A stretch of DNA of 64,000 nt from Anaeramoeba flamelloides (taxonomy: Eukaryota; Metamonada; Anaeramoebidae), in assembly GCA_027625915.1 (NCBI GenBank), contig JANTQA010000016.1:2361001-2425000 (forward strand), in the 5' to 3' direction. Made by a program: the position numbers and the translations under genes. Every line of letters begins with the position of its first letter. Position 1 is the stretch's first letter. The notes under the pieces were generated by a model. The model saw only the letters and a list, made by a program, of their open reading frames with translations, did not search any database and was not told the origin of the DNA. Shown here in pieces: positions 26,863-39,288 of this stretch.

Positions 26863-28278
26863 ATGAATAACAACAAAAAATCGAAAAATCAAAAGTCTCA
26901 AAGCAAAAGTCAAGAAGAGATCGAATTCTTGAAAATGAAGATAACATTAAAAAAATTGAGAGAATCTATTGGGATTGGAACAAGTGTCATTACAATGATC
27001 ATGCCCGCAGGACGAGATCAATTATCGAAAGCAACCCACCATATTATTGACGAACTTGGAAAGGCGAAGAACATCAAGTCGAGGAAGAACAAGCAGTCTG
27101 TGGTGACAGCGCTCTTGTCTGCACAAAACAAATTGAAAATGATCACCCATCTTCCGAAAAATGGTTTAGCATTGTTTTGTGGCACGGTCGAAGATCCAGA
27201 TGGTAAAGAAAGAAAGACTTCGGTAATGATCGAGCCGCTTAAGCCTGTCAGGCAAAAGGTGTATCTTTGTGACAAACGATTTCATACTGAGGTGTTGGAG
27301 AGGCAATTGGTTGAAACAGACAAATATGGGTTCATTATCATTGACGGCCATGGGTGTCTCTTTGGAACATTGTCTGGCAGTGTCAAAACTGTGCTTCATA
27401 AGTTCACTGTTGATTTGCCCAAGAAGCATAATAAAGGGGGCCAATCAAAAGAAAGATTCCAAAGGCAGAGGCTTGAGGCGAGACATAATTACATTCGAAA
27501 AGTTGCCGAGCAATCTAAAAAATGGTTTTTCAATAATGGGCAGATTGCGATTAAAGGCATTGTTTTGGCAGGATCTGCTGATTTAAAAAAGGTGCTGAAT
27601 TCGTCTGATTTGCTTGACTACAGATTAAGGGACAAGGTGATTTCGGTTGTTGACATAAATTATGGGTTCAATAATGGGTTTACACAGGCGATTAATTTGA
27701 CCCAAGAAAAATTGAATTCCTTAAAGCTGATCAAAGAAAAAAAGATCATTAACCAACTATTTGATAATATAAGGCTTGGTAATAACAAAACTGCCATCGG
27801 GGTAAAGGAAACAATCTCAGCTCTAACAGACGGGATGGTTGAAACTTTGATTGTTTGGGACTCACTTGAAATTACGAGATACGAAGTGGTCAATACACGG
27901 AACGAAAGATCTTATCTTCATCTCACAAAAAAGGAATCAGAAAAGAGTTCAAATTTCATTGATCGAAAATTAAAAAAACCTTTGAAAATCCTCTCAAAAA
28001 TTGATCTCTTTGAGTGGTTATTAGAAAATTATTCCAACTACTCTTCAAATATTTCCGTTGTAACCGATAATAGCTCAGAAGGATCACAGTTTGTCCAAGG
28101 CTTTAATGGCATTGCTGCCATCTTAAGATATGCAAAAAGCTTTGATTATGATTCAGATGACGATGACTCGGACGACTTTGACTTTTTTAATGCCAATAGT
28201 GATTTAAGTGAGGACTCAGAATTTTCTGAAAGCGGCTCCATTAACGACAATACGGTGAATTTCGAAATGTTTTTTTAA
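26863..28278 (+). CDS. ETF1: eRF1, eukaryotic peptide chain release factor 1
   Basis: Class I release factor that reads stop codons in the ribosomal A site and triggers peptide release. The single exon encodes 471 aa (human 437). Key motifs are intact: NIKS (70-73), the YxCxxxF motif YLCDKRF (134-140) for stop recognition, and GGQ (192-194) in KKHNKGGQS for hydrolysis. The middle and C domains are recognisable (GIVLAGSADLKK, VVDINYGFNNGF, GIAAILRY). The N-terminus has a 20-residue K/S/Q-rich extension, and the acidic tail is longer than usual (SDDDDSDDFD and on). Upstream of NIKS the usual TAS is KAK, an odd change. The gene ends ATG TTT TTT TAA, a T7 run abutting the stop, and a second open frame overlaps there (28259-28669). 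Confidence 0.97.
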   Translation: MNNNKKSKNQKSQSKSQEEIEFLKMKITLKKLRESIGIGTSVITMIMPAGRDQLSKATHHIIDELGKAKNIKSRKNKQSVVTALLSAQNKLKMITHLPKNGLALFCGTVEDPDGKERKTSVMIEPLKPVRQKVYLCDKRFHTEVLERQLVETDKYGFIIIDGHGCLFGTLSGSVKTVLHKFTVDLPKKHNKGGQSKERFQRQRLEARHNYIRKVAEQSKKWFFNNGQIAIKGIVLAGSADLKKVLNSSDLLDYRLRDKVISVVDINYGFNNGFTQAINLTQEKLNSLKLIKEKKIINQLFDNIRLGNNKTAIGVKETISALTDGMVETLIVWDSLEITRYEVVNTRNERSYLHLTKKESEKSSNFIDRKLKKPLKILSKIDLFEWLLENYSNYSSNISVVTDNSSEGSQFVQGFNGIAAILRYAKSFDYDSDDDDSDDFDFFNANSDLSEDSEFSESGSINDNTVNFEMFF

Positions 28279-28360
28279 TGAGTCTAATAAGATTATTAAT
28301 CAAAACAAATTGGTGATCCAGAAAAAATTACAGCATAATACTAATAGTAATAATGACGAT

Positions 28361-28669
28361 ATGAATAATAATATAATTGATCATGATCATGTTAATAATA
28401 ATTGTATTAAAAATAATGCGGTTCACACAAAGAAGAAAATAGTGATAAATAGAATTCAAAAACCACCAAAACAAAATATAAGAAAAAGTTTATCTACTAG
28501 ATCACCAATTAAAATAAATAAATCTGTTGTCATCAAAGAAACAGGTAAAGAAAATTTCGAGAGTAGGCATTATTACCAATATTTGAATTTCATTAATCCT
28601 CATAAAAAATTGGATTGTGAATCAATTATAAGATTATTATTATTTGAGAAGCAGCTTAAAATCAGCTAG
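28361..28669 (+). CDS. Unidentified ORF overlapping or following the eRF1 stop
   Basis: A frame in +1 relative to eRF1 is open from 28259 to a TAG at 28667. Its first ATG is at 28361, which would give 102 aa. The tail looks like real protein: INRIQKPPKQNIRKSLSTRS, then KETGKENFESRHYYQYLNFI, then CESIIRLLLFEKQLKIS. I recognise no family. A 137-codon open frame is very unlikely by chance in DNA this AT-rich. It could be a separate small gene, an alternative 3' exon of eRF1, or a frameshift extension. The absence of spacer room for its own promoter argues for some link to the eRF1 transcript. Confidence 0.5.
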   Translation: MNNNIIDHDHVNNNCIKNNAVHTKKKIVINRIQKPPKQNIRKSLSTRSPIKINKSVVIKETGKENFESRHYYQYLNFINPHKKLDCESIIRLLLFEKQLKIS

Positions 28670-31531
28670 TTTTTAACCCCTTCTCATTTATATACTTGTG
28701 AATAATTTCTTTTTTTTATCTTTTTTTTATAAAAAAAAATATTATTATCAAGTGTTATATCATGAGAGGGGAGATACCAAGTCGTATTTTGATATGGATT
28801 TTGATACTTTAATGAATTTTTAATTTTTTATTATTTTAAAATTTACTTTTTAACAATTTTTTTGCTCGTTATTTTATTTCATTTTTTTCAGACACTTTTC
28901 AACTTTATATATTTCTTTTTATTATTTGATCTTATTATTTGATCTCATTTTTTTATTATTTTTTTAACATTTTTTTTTATTTTATCAAATAAATATTTAC
29001 TTTGAATAAAATAAAAAAAAATATTTTTTTCCACTAAAAGATACTTTTTTAAAAAAATATTTTGTTTTTATACCAATTTGCTTTTATGTAGAATTGTTCA
29101 AATTATTCGTCCATATTTGGTTTTTCCAAATTAATAGTGTAAAATTCAAGAACATTCCAGTCAAACTGTTTGAAAAAAAAAAAAAAAAAGACCAATTTAT
29201 TGAATGGTTTGAATGATTTGAGTTTACGAGAAGCCAACTCACTATTTTTTCACTAAAGTGGAAAAGCACAGTAAAAGTGGTATTAAAACTTAGAGGGTTA
29301 AAAAAGATATAGTTGGGTCCTAAAAAAAATAATTGTGGGATTTAATCGGTTAAAATAGATCCAAATTAAAGAGATATCAATGAAAATATATATTTGAGGT
29401 TCCTACAATTCTCTATTCTTGGTAAAAAAATATAAATTAAAATATCAAGGGATTTTTTTTTTTTTTTTTTTTTGATTAGTTGCGTGGATTATTTTGTCTT
29501 TTTTTTTTTTTTTTTTTTATTGTTTTGATAGTTTTTTTACCAATATGTTTTTCCATATTTATACTTTTACTGAAAAAAATATCTCAATTTTGGTATTTTT
29601 TTTTTGGTTTTTTGATTTTTTGATAACAAGTGAAAAATCCACACCACTTTTCATCTGGGAAATAGATGAATATACAATTAGGTCATTAGTAAAAACTCAT
29701 CTCAAAAAAGATCCGAAAGATTTTTAAATAAGATATATTTATTACTTGTATGGGTTTATTTTGCCTCGCCATTGTTATTCGCAAGTATTCAGTGGTTTAA
29801 GGGATTAGCGTCACCATAGATTTCTCTATAATCAAAGTATGTTGTAATCGGGTGTAAATGGTATTAGTGCACCATGGCTCGAATAGCTCTATAAAATCTA
29901 TTATAAATCTTATTGCACAATAAATTATTGCATTTTTTACTAATGATCACAATTAAAAAATTTCATTTTGAAAAATTTCTTTTTTAATTCCTTTTCCAAA
30001 TCTAAAAATAAAAACCCAAAATACAGTATTTCGGTATTTAATAATTTATATTTAGAACTTCCAAAAGTAACTATTTTTAGAATTTTTGAATTTCAAAGAT
30101 TAACTCAATAATCATCAACATAAAGGTACAAAGACTGATTAGTTTTGTTTGCTTTTGATAAAGATGCTTATAGAATCAATATATTTCCATGATTTGAGAA
30201 ATAATTTGACAAAAAACTTTATTCGTTAATTATTTAATTTTCAAAAAAAAAACGAATTTTTTAGTAACTAATCAACATTTCGCCATAAATTTAAGAAAGA
30301 TATTTTATGACTTTGTTGTCTGAATATTGATAATTCAATTATAAAATTTATGGCAAAATGCAGATTTTATTCTGAATTTGCTGGGTTTTTTACTAATACA
30401 TAGTTCATTTTTAATTGATGAGATCAACAAATATTACTACTTTGTAATCGATTTTTTAGAAACATTTTAACCATGTAACACTAATGTGATTTGGTCCAAT
30501 AACAGCATACTTTGATCCTAGGCTTCTCCTTGGTAGACGCTAATCCCTTAAACAACCTTTTCTAAATATTTATAATTTTTTTGAGGTAATTTCAGAGTAA
30601 TTTTATCTTACATATACAAGTGTAAATATGAATGTTATAAAAAAAGAGTTTTTACAATTAACATAATAAATAAATATTTCCATGCATTTATCAAAATTTT
30701 GGTAATATTAAATATAATTTCTAATTATATTAATAGACTAATAATAATTTTAATCAAAAAATCATTTGGTGAATATCAATACTTTGCTTGGAAATGATTT
30801 TTTTTCTGAAATTGAAAGATTGGTTTCACCAAACGATTTTATATTCAAAATGCCTTTCAGCACAATATATTAAAAATTTATACCAGACAAAAAGGAAAAA
30901 AATAAAAAATCCGAAAATATGCTTATAAATAATCATCTTTAGTTTTTGGTTTTTAATTGGTGGTGGTGGGGGGGAATTGGTTTGTTTTCTTATTTTTTTT
31001 ACTACCCCTTCATAAACCCAAGGTCTTGAAATTTCTTTAAGAAAATTGTTTCGCAAATACATAGACCTATATCCATTCTATTCATATATAGGTGTGAAAA
31101 CCATTTTTACATTTTTTATGCAATTGAAAAAAAAATGTAAAGTAATCCATTTTTTCACAATTTCTGCTTTTATGGTTTTTAATTTATTTTGAAAAAATAG
31201 CCTTAAGTGACAAATAAATAAAAACTCAAAAAAGAAATAGTCATTTCCAAGTCTTTTGGTGTTAAAAAAAAATGTGATTTTTTGATGTGAAAGATCAATA
31301 AATAAACAATTTTGTGAAGGAACCATAATAATTGTAAAAGGGTGGTTTGGTATTTAAAAATGAATTTATTTAGTTTATATTTGTTTTGGCATTAATAAAA
31401 TAATATCAAAAAATTTATAAAGTATATTATCCTTATGATTCTTCTCATAAAAATAATAATAATAATAATAATCATAAATAATAATTTGTGGTGGTGATGG
31501 TGTGAGAAATCATTACAAAATCATTCTCAAC
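28670..31531. other. Spacer between eRF1 and RAE1 (tail to tail)
   Basis: Convergent 3' regions of eRF1 (plus) and RAE1 (minus). Long T and A runs occur at 28.7-29.5 kb. An inverted-repeat element occupies about 29800-30550. No gene is supported; the short frames are T-run artefacts. Confidence 0.6.
29800..30550. mobile_element. ~750 bp element with imperfect terminal inverted repeats
   Basis: The left end GGTTTAAGGGATTAGCGTCA is mirrored at the right end, where the reverse complement reads GTTTAAGGGATTAGCGTCTA. Further pairing includes ATCAAAGTATG near 29833 and its complement near 30510. Part of it recurs inverted at 22730-23036. No transposase is present, so it is non-autonomous. Confidence 0.65.
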
Positions 31532-32936
31532 TTAAATTTCTTTATCGGTCAGCTCATGTAGACATAATCTGACGTCCTTTGTTGAATTGGTATAACCCTG
31601 GCGCCCTTGTTGCCAATCATACCCAATAGCATATGCAAAGATGTTTCCATCTTTATTATATCCTGAACAGCAGATTGCATTTTCAAATTTGCAGGAGTTG
31701 CCAAGTTTTTGTTTTTTCTCTTTACACCAAAAAAAAAACTTCCCATCGCCTCCACAGGTGACAAAAGAACCCGAGCGAGGGTTGACAGCAATTTGGTTTA
31801 AGGAATAAACATTTTTATTTTCACGATGGCATTTAAACTGGAAAGTTTTCTTACTTGACGTTTCTTCGAAATATTTAACGGAGCACCTGCCATCAATAGA
31901 TCCAATAAAAACACCGTCCCTGTCTTTAAACAAGGTTGTTGCCCTTATTTGTCTTGTTAAGGGTGATTTAATTCTTTTAAATTCTTTTGTTGGGTTGTTT
32001 AAATCATAGATAATTATATCGTTTGTCGCGCACCCTGCCACTAAAACGGGGAAAGAGCAATCCATTGTGTAAAGCCTTTCTGGTAATTCAACAACAGCTG
32101 CTGCCTCTTGTTGTCGAAAATCCCAATAACGGATAGTTTTGTCCCATGATCCCGTAACTAAGAGCCCATCCCCAAGTTGCTTTTCATAGAAGACGCACTT
32201 GACGGGAGCGTTGTGCTAATTATTAATTTGGGTTGTTCAATAAAAATATGAGAAAAAGGATGGGTGTGTTTCGAAATAAAGAAAGTTTTAAAATAAAAGA
32301 AAAGAAAATAAAAAAAATTATTTTTTTTTTTTATTTTTGTTTTTGTTTTTGTTTTTTTATTTTTGTTTGTTTTAATTAGTCATGTGAAAAATTAGAAACA
32401 AATTGTAGGTTTTTTTAAAATGACTTACTTTTCCAATAATTTCTGTTTTGTTTGATTCAATATCCCACACACGGACACAATTGTCACAGTCACCACTAAA
32501 AATTCGAGATCCACTCTGTATTTTGTAAATTTGAAAAAGAATTGGAAAGAAAGAAGCATAAAGGGCAAAAAAATATTTTATTATTTATTTATATTTGAAA
32601 AGGTGATCAAAGACTAAAATTAAATCAAAAAAGAAAAGATTTGAATAAACACCCTAAACGAAAACAAAACCAAATATTCAAAAAAGAAAAAAGTAAAAGG
32701 AAAAAGGAAAAATGTACATCATTCCAGCAACAAGACAAAACTGGTGTTTGGAAATCCATTTTTGTTACAATATTGTCCGAAGAACCTGCATCCCAAACAC
32801 TAATCAACCCATCCCACGAGGAAGCAGCTAGATGGTTAGCTGTTGGGCTCCAGTTAATGGAGGAAATTGATTGAGATGGAACACCTTTAAGATCAATATC
32901 TTTCGCATTTTGTTTTTTTGAACTGTTTGAAAACAT
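31532..32936 (-). CDS. RAE1: RAE1/Gle2, mRNA export WD40 protein (three exons)
   Basis: RAE1 (Gle2) is a seven-bladed WD40 propeller that binds NUP98 at the nuclear pore and acts in mRNA export and mitotic checkpoint control. Exons are 32936-32718, 32515-32429 and 32215-31532, all joined in phase 0. Introns are 202 and 213 nt (GTACAT to ACAG, GTAAGT to TTAG). The product is 329 aa (human 368). Family landmarks in order: ISSINWSPTANHLAASSWDG, TPVLSCCWND, SGSRIFSGDCDNCVRVWD, GSWDKTIRYWDFRQ, LPERLYTMDC, FKRIKSPLTRQ, GSIDGRCSVKYF, FQFKCHREN, GGDGKFFFW and DGNIFAYAIGYDWQQG. The N-terminus is shorter than in animals. It is divergent from RPAC1 across a 1.07 kb promoter region. Confidence 0.93.
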
Positions 32937-34007
32937 AAGATTTTTTGTTATGGAAAAATATTAAAAAAATAAAATCACTAACGTCTAAGAATTAATTTCA
33001 AAGAGTCAATAAATCATTTGTAATTTTATTGACACCCTGGGCTGTTAACTTTATGTATTTCTGTAAATTGGATCTTATTTTGTTACACTCCCATTTTTGT
33101 AATATGATTACTTTTTGAAGATTTGAAAAGATCTGTTAATTTTTTTTTTTAAATTTTTTTTTTATTATTTTTTATTGTTTGTTTCACTTTTTATTTTTTT
33201 TGAAATCTGATACCAACAAACATAATATCACACTTAACTATTTTCTTTTACTGATACTAATAGAAATTTTCTAAGTAAAAGATTTAAATTTCAACATATT
33301 TTTAGTTATTTGAAAAGTTAATTTTATACTTTTTATATTACTATGTATTATTTTCTTTTAGGAGAACTAAGAAACCTAAAGGAAACAAAGACTGTAGAAT
33401 TCAAAAAAAAGACAACCGTTTCGCCTTTTATTTATATCAAATTTCAAAAACAGTCAGAGATTGTTTTTTGAACAAACCCTTTTGTCTAAAAATGAAATTA
33501 TCAATTTTAGCATTTTATGTAATTCAAGTTAAAACCAAAATAAGGAACAGATTTTTTCAAGAAAAAACAATCTCAAAAATTCTCTATCTTAAAGAGAAAA
33601 TATTCTTAAAAATTGAATTGTTTTCCGAAATAGCAAACAACAAATAATTAGAAAGTACAATAGATAACAAATTACTATTTGTTGAAAAATAAATCGTACT
33701 ACATTTTATTTCTTCTTTCCAAAAAATATTACAAAGATCAAAGCCAAATTACAAATTTTTTAATCTGCAAGCCATTTGTATTATTAGTGTTTTCCCATGT
33801 AGAATTGGAGACTTGGGTGGGAATTTTATACCAATCATCTTTTTGGGATATTTCAATTTCTGAAAGTGGAATTAAAAGTTTGTTTCTTTTTGTTTGTAAC
33901 AAATACTATTTGAAAAAGTATCAAAAAAAATGAACAAATTCCGCCCAAAAAGAAAACTCTGTCATTTTTCATTTTTTTGATTTCTTTAATTATTTTAAAA
34001 TTTCCTA
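32937..34007. promoter_or_regulatory. Divergent promoter region RAE1 / RPAC1
   Basis: The start codons of RAE1 (minus) and RPAC1 (plus) face away from each other across about 1.07 kb of A/T-rich DNA, so both promoters should lie here. I see no clear core element beyond T- and A-rich tracts just upstream of each start. Confidence 0.5.
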
Positions 34008-37000
34008 ATGTCAATTCACGTCGGCAAAGAAAAAATCTCACAAGTTTTAGATGGTGAAATCTTGGAATTTAATCCAAATAATTTCAGTGAAAATTTTTCC
34101 ATTGAAATCGAGAAATTAACCAAAGACCGAATGGAGTTTGTCATGAGGGGAATTGAGGCACCACTTGCAAACGCATTCCGAAGGATTTTACTTTCAGACA
34201 TCCCAACCATTGCCATTGAAACGATCTCAATCAAAAACAATACATCCGTGATCCAAGATGAGGTTTTGGCGCATCGTCTCGGGCTCATCCCTATCAACGT
34301 AGATCCTAAGCACTTTCAATACCGACCAAAGCAACCTTTACAAAAACAAGACAAGAACAGCCGCCAAGAAAGTTCAAATGCAACAGAAGAAAACACTTTA
34401 CTTTTTAATCTTCATATTAGGTGTCTCAAAAAGACCGATTGGGAAAAGATCAAGAAAAGTAGAGAATTACTCTTAAAAAAACAAGAACAAAATAAAGAAA
34501 TGAACCTCGAAAAAGATGAAGAAGAAGAAAAAGAAAATCAATTAAAGATCCAAATTGAATCTGGATCGGAGTCCGAAGACGAAGAAGAAGAAGGAGAAAT
34601 TGATGAACGTGCAAAGGAGTGCGTCGAAAAAATATTGACACAAAGAGCAAAAACGTTAATCAATCACCGTGTTTTATCTTCAGACCTTGTTTGGGTACCA
34701 ATTGGTAACCAACAAACATTATTTCCTAAAGGTATAAAGCCTGTTTTACCTGACATTTTGATTGCAAAACTTAATGAAGGACAAGTAATAATCTATTTTT
34801 ATTTTTTTTTTTCTTTTTTATTTCTTCGATTTTTTTCTTTTCGAGAACAAAAATTTTTTTCTTTTCTTTTTATTATCAATGCTTGTTGTTATTTTGTTAG
34901 GAAGACATGGATTTTTTTTCTTTATTGAAATTACATTCTACATTTTTGGTATCATCAATTACAATTTTTTAAGGTTTTTAATTCTTACGTAATTTTTTTT
35001 TCTTCATTAAAAGCACAAATTTAAAATCCCAAAAAAAAATATCTACAAAACTCTTCAGCTCTGTTCTCAAAAAAGACTTTTCGTCCTTTTCTATAATTTT
35101 AAACATTTACTATTACAACTTGTTTTTCTTTTTCATCCACAGCTTACTGTTTTGTGAATGGAAGTATTAGTGAATTTTTTTATTTCGTTTTCCTTCAATT
35201 AAAAAGTTTTCAATAAAACAAAACACTAAAAACTTTAATTCCCTCATTTGGGTGACTAAAATTAACAAACAAACAAACCATCTTTACTATTTGTTACAAA
35301 ATAAATGGAACAAAATTTTTCATTCAGCTTTCCAAAAAAAGGTTTTAAAATTAAGGTTTACAATCCCTGAAACTGGAAAAAAGATTATCTTGTATTGGGT
35401 GTGGCAACTTGTTATTTTGGTTCTTAGCTACTCGATCCACAACTAAGTTTGGATCTTATAGGTGGTTGAAAAATGCAATTTTTGTCATTTTATTTTTTTT
35501 TTTTTCCGAAATCCGAATTGATGAGTCTAAGATTAATTAATTGGAAGATATTTAATTAGTAATTGAGTTTTTTGTTTTCTGTGTTGAAATTTTTATTTAC
35601 GCTTTGTATTATTTGATGCTTGTAAAAAAAATTTTTTTTATTTACTCCTAATTCTGTAAAAGGAAAATGATAATTTCAATTGACAACCCAAAAATTAACA
35701 CTTTCAATTCAATACCTTCCAATCAATTAATCTTAGACTCATCAATCTGGATTTCGGAAAAAAAAAAAAAATAAAATGACAAAAATAGCATTTTTCAACC
35801 ACCTATAAGATCCAAACTTAGTTGTGGATCGAGTAGCTAAGAACCAAAATAACAAGTTGCCACACCCAATACAAGATAATCTTTTTTCCAGTTTCAGGGA
35901 TTGTAAACCTTAATGTAAAATTTCCAATTTATTAATTCTTAAAATGGGTTAAATTATAAATTTCACTTCTAGAATTGGTACTTTGATGATTTATAAATTA
36001 ATTTTTGATAGATTTTTCTTATTGGAAAGCTGAATGAAAAATTTTGATCTTTTTATTTTACAATTAACAGTTTGAGTTAATTTTCACATTGCTCTTTAGT
36101 TGAGAGAAAAAACTTGTAAAAACTTTCAAATTCAGAAGTTTTAAAATAGTGTAAACAAAAGCTTTATAAGTAAGACTTCAAGCTGTCTAATTCACTCCTT
36201 TGAAGCAGTTTGAACAACACTTTTTAAAACTTTCGTTTACACTTTTTAAAAACTGTTGAATTTAATTTTTTATCTTTTTTTTTGAGATTTTGGGAATTTT
36301 GATTTAACATTGAGAAGTTTGGAATCTATCCAATATTCTCAAAAATACTCGAAATTTTTTTAAAAGCTTAAAAACACCTTTTTAAAGAGCTTCTTAATAA
36401 ACCCTAGTGTTTATAGATCCAGTTTAATGGTAAAATTGCAATTTTACTGGAGTATATTTTTTTTTTAGCTAAAAGCCCAAAATGATAAATATTGAAAATT
36501 TTTAGGAATAGTATTGGACTCATTTTGTGTAAAAGAATTGGCATCTTAGATGCCTGTAGCATTTCTGGACATTGGTAGGATATTAAAAAATGAGAAAAAA
36601 TGTCTTTGGAGCTACAATTTCTAATTTGTAACATTACTAAAAATTTTGAGAAGACATTTTTGTAAACAGGAAATACAACCCAAAAATAACCCACTAATAC
36701 CCAATCTTACAAACACGCATCCTACCCTACCCAAGGCAACCTAAATTAAACCTTATTTAACCTACCATTTCATAAAAGGCATAGACTTAATCTAACCCAA
36801 CACAAACATTACCATTCTTAAACATACACTTTCCTACCCCAAACATATTCTATGTGACATATTTGCTTACCCTAATAGTTACTAACATACCCAAATATAC
36901 TCAAAAGGTACCAAAAACTCTTTAGAAGGGATACTGTATAAAATTCAAAAAAAAATATTTTGTCAGAAAGTAAAATTGTTATTTTACCATTAAACTGGAT

Positions 37001-39254
37001 CTATAAACACTAGGGTTTCTTTGAAAGCTCTTTAAAAAAGTGTTTTTAAGCTATTAAAAAGTTTTCAGGTATTTTCGTTTTTCAGCTATTTTCAAGAGTA
37101 TTTCAAACAACCAAATTTTGGCTGGCTTGAAAATATTTTTCACTTTTGAAGGGAAAGTAAAAGTAAAGTGTAAAAAGAAAAATAACAAAAAAATAAATTA
37201 TTTTTGGGTGACAAATCCAAGAATGCAAGTTTTTAAAAAGTTTAAATAACTAAAAATAATCAAAAAAAGGTACTAGATAAATTTTTACAGCGATTTTTCT
37301 TTTAAAAAAATTAATACAAGTAATTTGAAATGAAAATTATTTTTTTTCGAACAGATCACGAACAACTTAACCAACTTGAATTTTAAAACCGAAAAACATT
37401 ATCCATTTTTTTTTTTTTTCATTATACCTGGCGTTATTTTAGTGAATTCGAACAAATATGCCGATTATAAATCTCGGTTGGTGATATTTTTAATATCGCC
37501 AATCGGGAGAATTATACTCAGCTTATTTTGGAGAAATGAACAAAATTGCAAGAGTTATCATTCAAAACGGGATAGTTAATACTAATAATTAAAATAAAAA
37601 TTTCAAAACAAAAAAAACAAACAAATATATTTACAATTTTTCATTTATAAAACAAATAAAAAAAAATGTAAAAAAATTGGAAGAATTTTTTTTTTAATAA
37701 TTTTGAAAAATTTTTCTTTAATGCAGAATTTCCAAAAATCAACTTTAAAGTACCAAAATCAAACAAATTGATCAATTTGATCTAGAAATTTTCAACTCAA
37801 TTTTTTTTATAATTATTGTTTGTTAAAAACATTCAAATTGATTGAGTCATACGATTAAAAGTCTTTTTTAATTTTCACTTTTTTTGAAAATAAGTATAAG
37901 CAGCTATACTTGATCTACATAAAATTTATTAATTTGATTTCTCCTACAAATCTTCTAATTTTAATAATTAGAAACTCTTTCATCATCCTAAAAAGTTATT
38001 TTGAATAACAAAAAATAACAATTCACAATTTGAAAATAGCCAAAATTGGAAGAGTAAGCAAGCGGTAAGAGGATGATCTAAAGTATAAGCTAATTAAATC
38101 ATCATTATATACATGTAATTTTTTGTCATTTTTTTGATCTTAGCCCGGAAAAAAATGATCTCATTTAATAATATTTTGTGAGATTTACAAGCCTTTTCAA
38201 GTATATTTTTATTGAAAAATAATTCAATTTCATATCCCAAACGTAGGAGCTAATGAAGAAAAAACCTTTTTTTGTTTTTAGGACAATATAATGTTTACTG
38301 TCATTTCCCAATTAATTAATAAAAAATTTTTATTTCTTTTTTCCATATTCTTGTTTCATCACAATTATGAGGAATAAAGTTAAAGATCTTTACCATATCA
38401 ACGAGAAATCATATTAGAGAGACTTAATTAAAGCCTTACTTATTGAAACTTTGGGATAGAATTAAAATTTTTTAAATGAGAATTTAATTTATTAATATAA
38501 AACAAATTTCAAAACTTTAAATAATGGCCAACAAAAGTCAATCTCTTAACAAATAAATTTAATTTTTTGATTTTGGAGTTAAATATTTAAAAAAATAAAG
38601 TAATTCAATTGTAAACCATTTTCCAGTCAAAGTGGCACAGTTATAGTGAGTAAATTACATTTATTTAAAGGTTGAATGGATATTTGAAGAAAAAATTTAT
38701 TTCTGAGATTTCAAAATTGAAATGTTTTTGCTCATTTTGACATTTTTTGATTTTTTTAGACAATTTAATTTAGTTGCAATAATTTTTTACATTTTTTGTA
38801 CATTTTTTTCTTTTGGATTTTTTTTTAAAAACATCTAATTCATTTGCAATTATTTTTTATTGCAAGATCAATAGTCACTTGGTAAAAATGTGTTATTCTA
38901 TTGTTACTGAAACAGTGAAAATGATTGTAGAGAAATGATATTTATTTCTATTGGAATTTTATTTGGATCTTCAATCAAAGATCAAAAAGAACCTTTTTGT
39001 TTTTCTCAATGTTTTTATTACAAATTTAAGTTTTTGAATTTTTAAGAAAATCTAATGATTTATTAGTTTTATTTTATTTTGTATCAACTATTCTTTGGTT
39101 TGTATTATTACTTCTACTTATTTCTTATTTGTTCCTCGAAGGTCAATTATCAAAAATAATTGATATTTGAAAAAAATGCTGGGTTTATTTGACCGAAACA
39201 AAGTTTACAAAAATGAAATAAATTTTTATTTTGGTTTTACTAATTCCAATTATT

Positions 39255-39288
<34 letters not shown>

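Noticed and set aside
28259-28360. Simple stop-codon readthrough of eRF1
   Set aside because: The downstream open frame is +1 relative to eRF1. In-frame readthrough meets TGA immediately after the TAA.
29460-29727. Plus-strand 77-codon frame with poly-F start
   Set aside because: It is produced by T homopolymers. The short tail has no recognisable homology.
36680-36905. CRISPR-like or tandem telomere array
   Set aside because: The ACC/CCC units are irregular in spacing with no fixed repeat length, so I call it only a compositional island.
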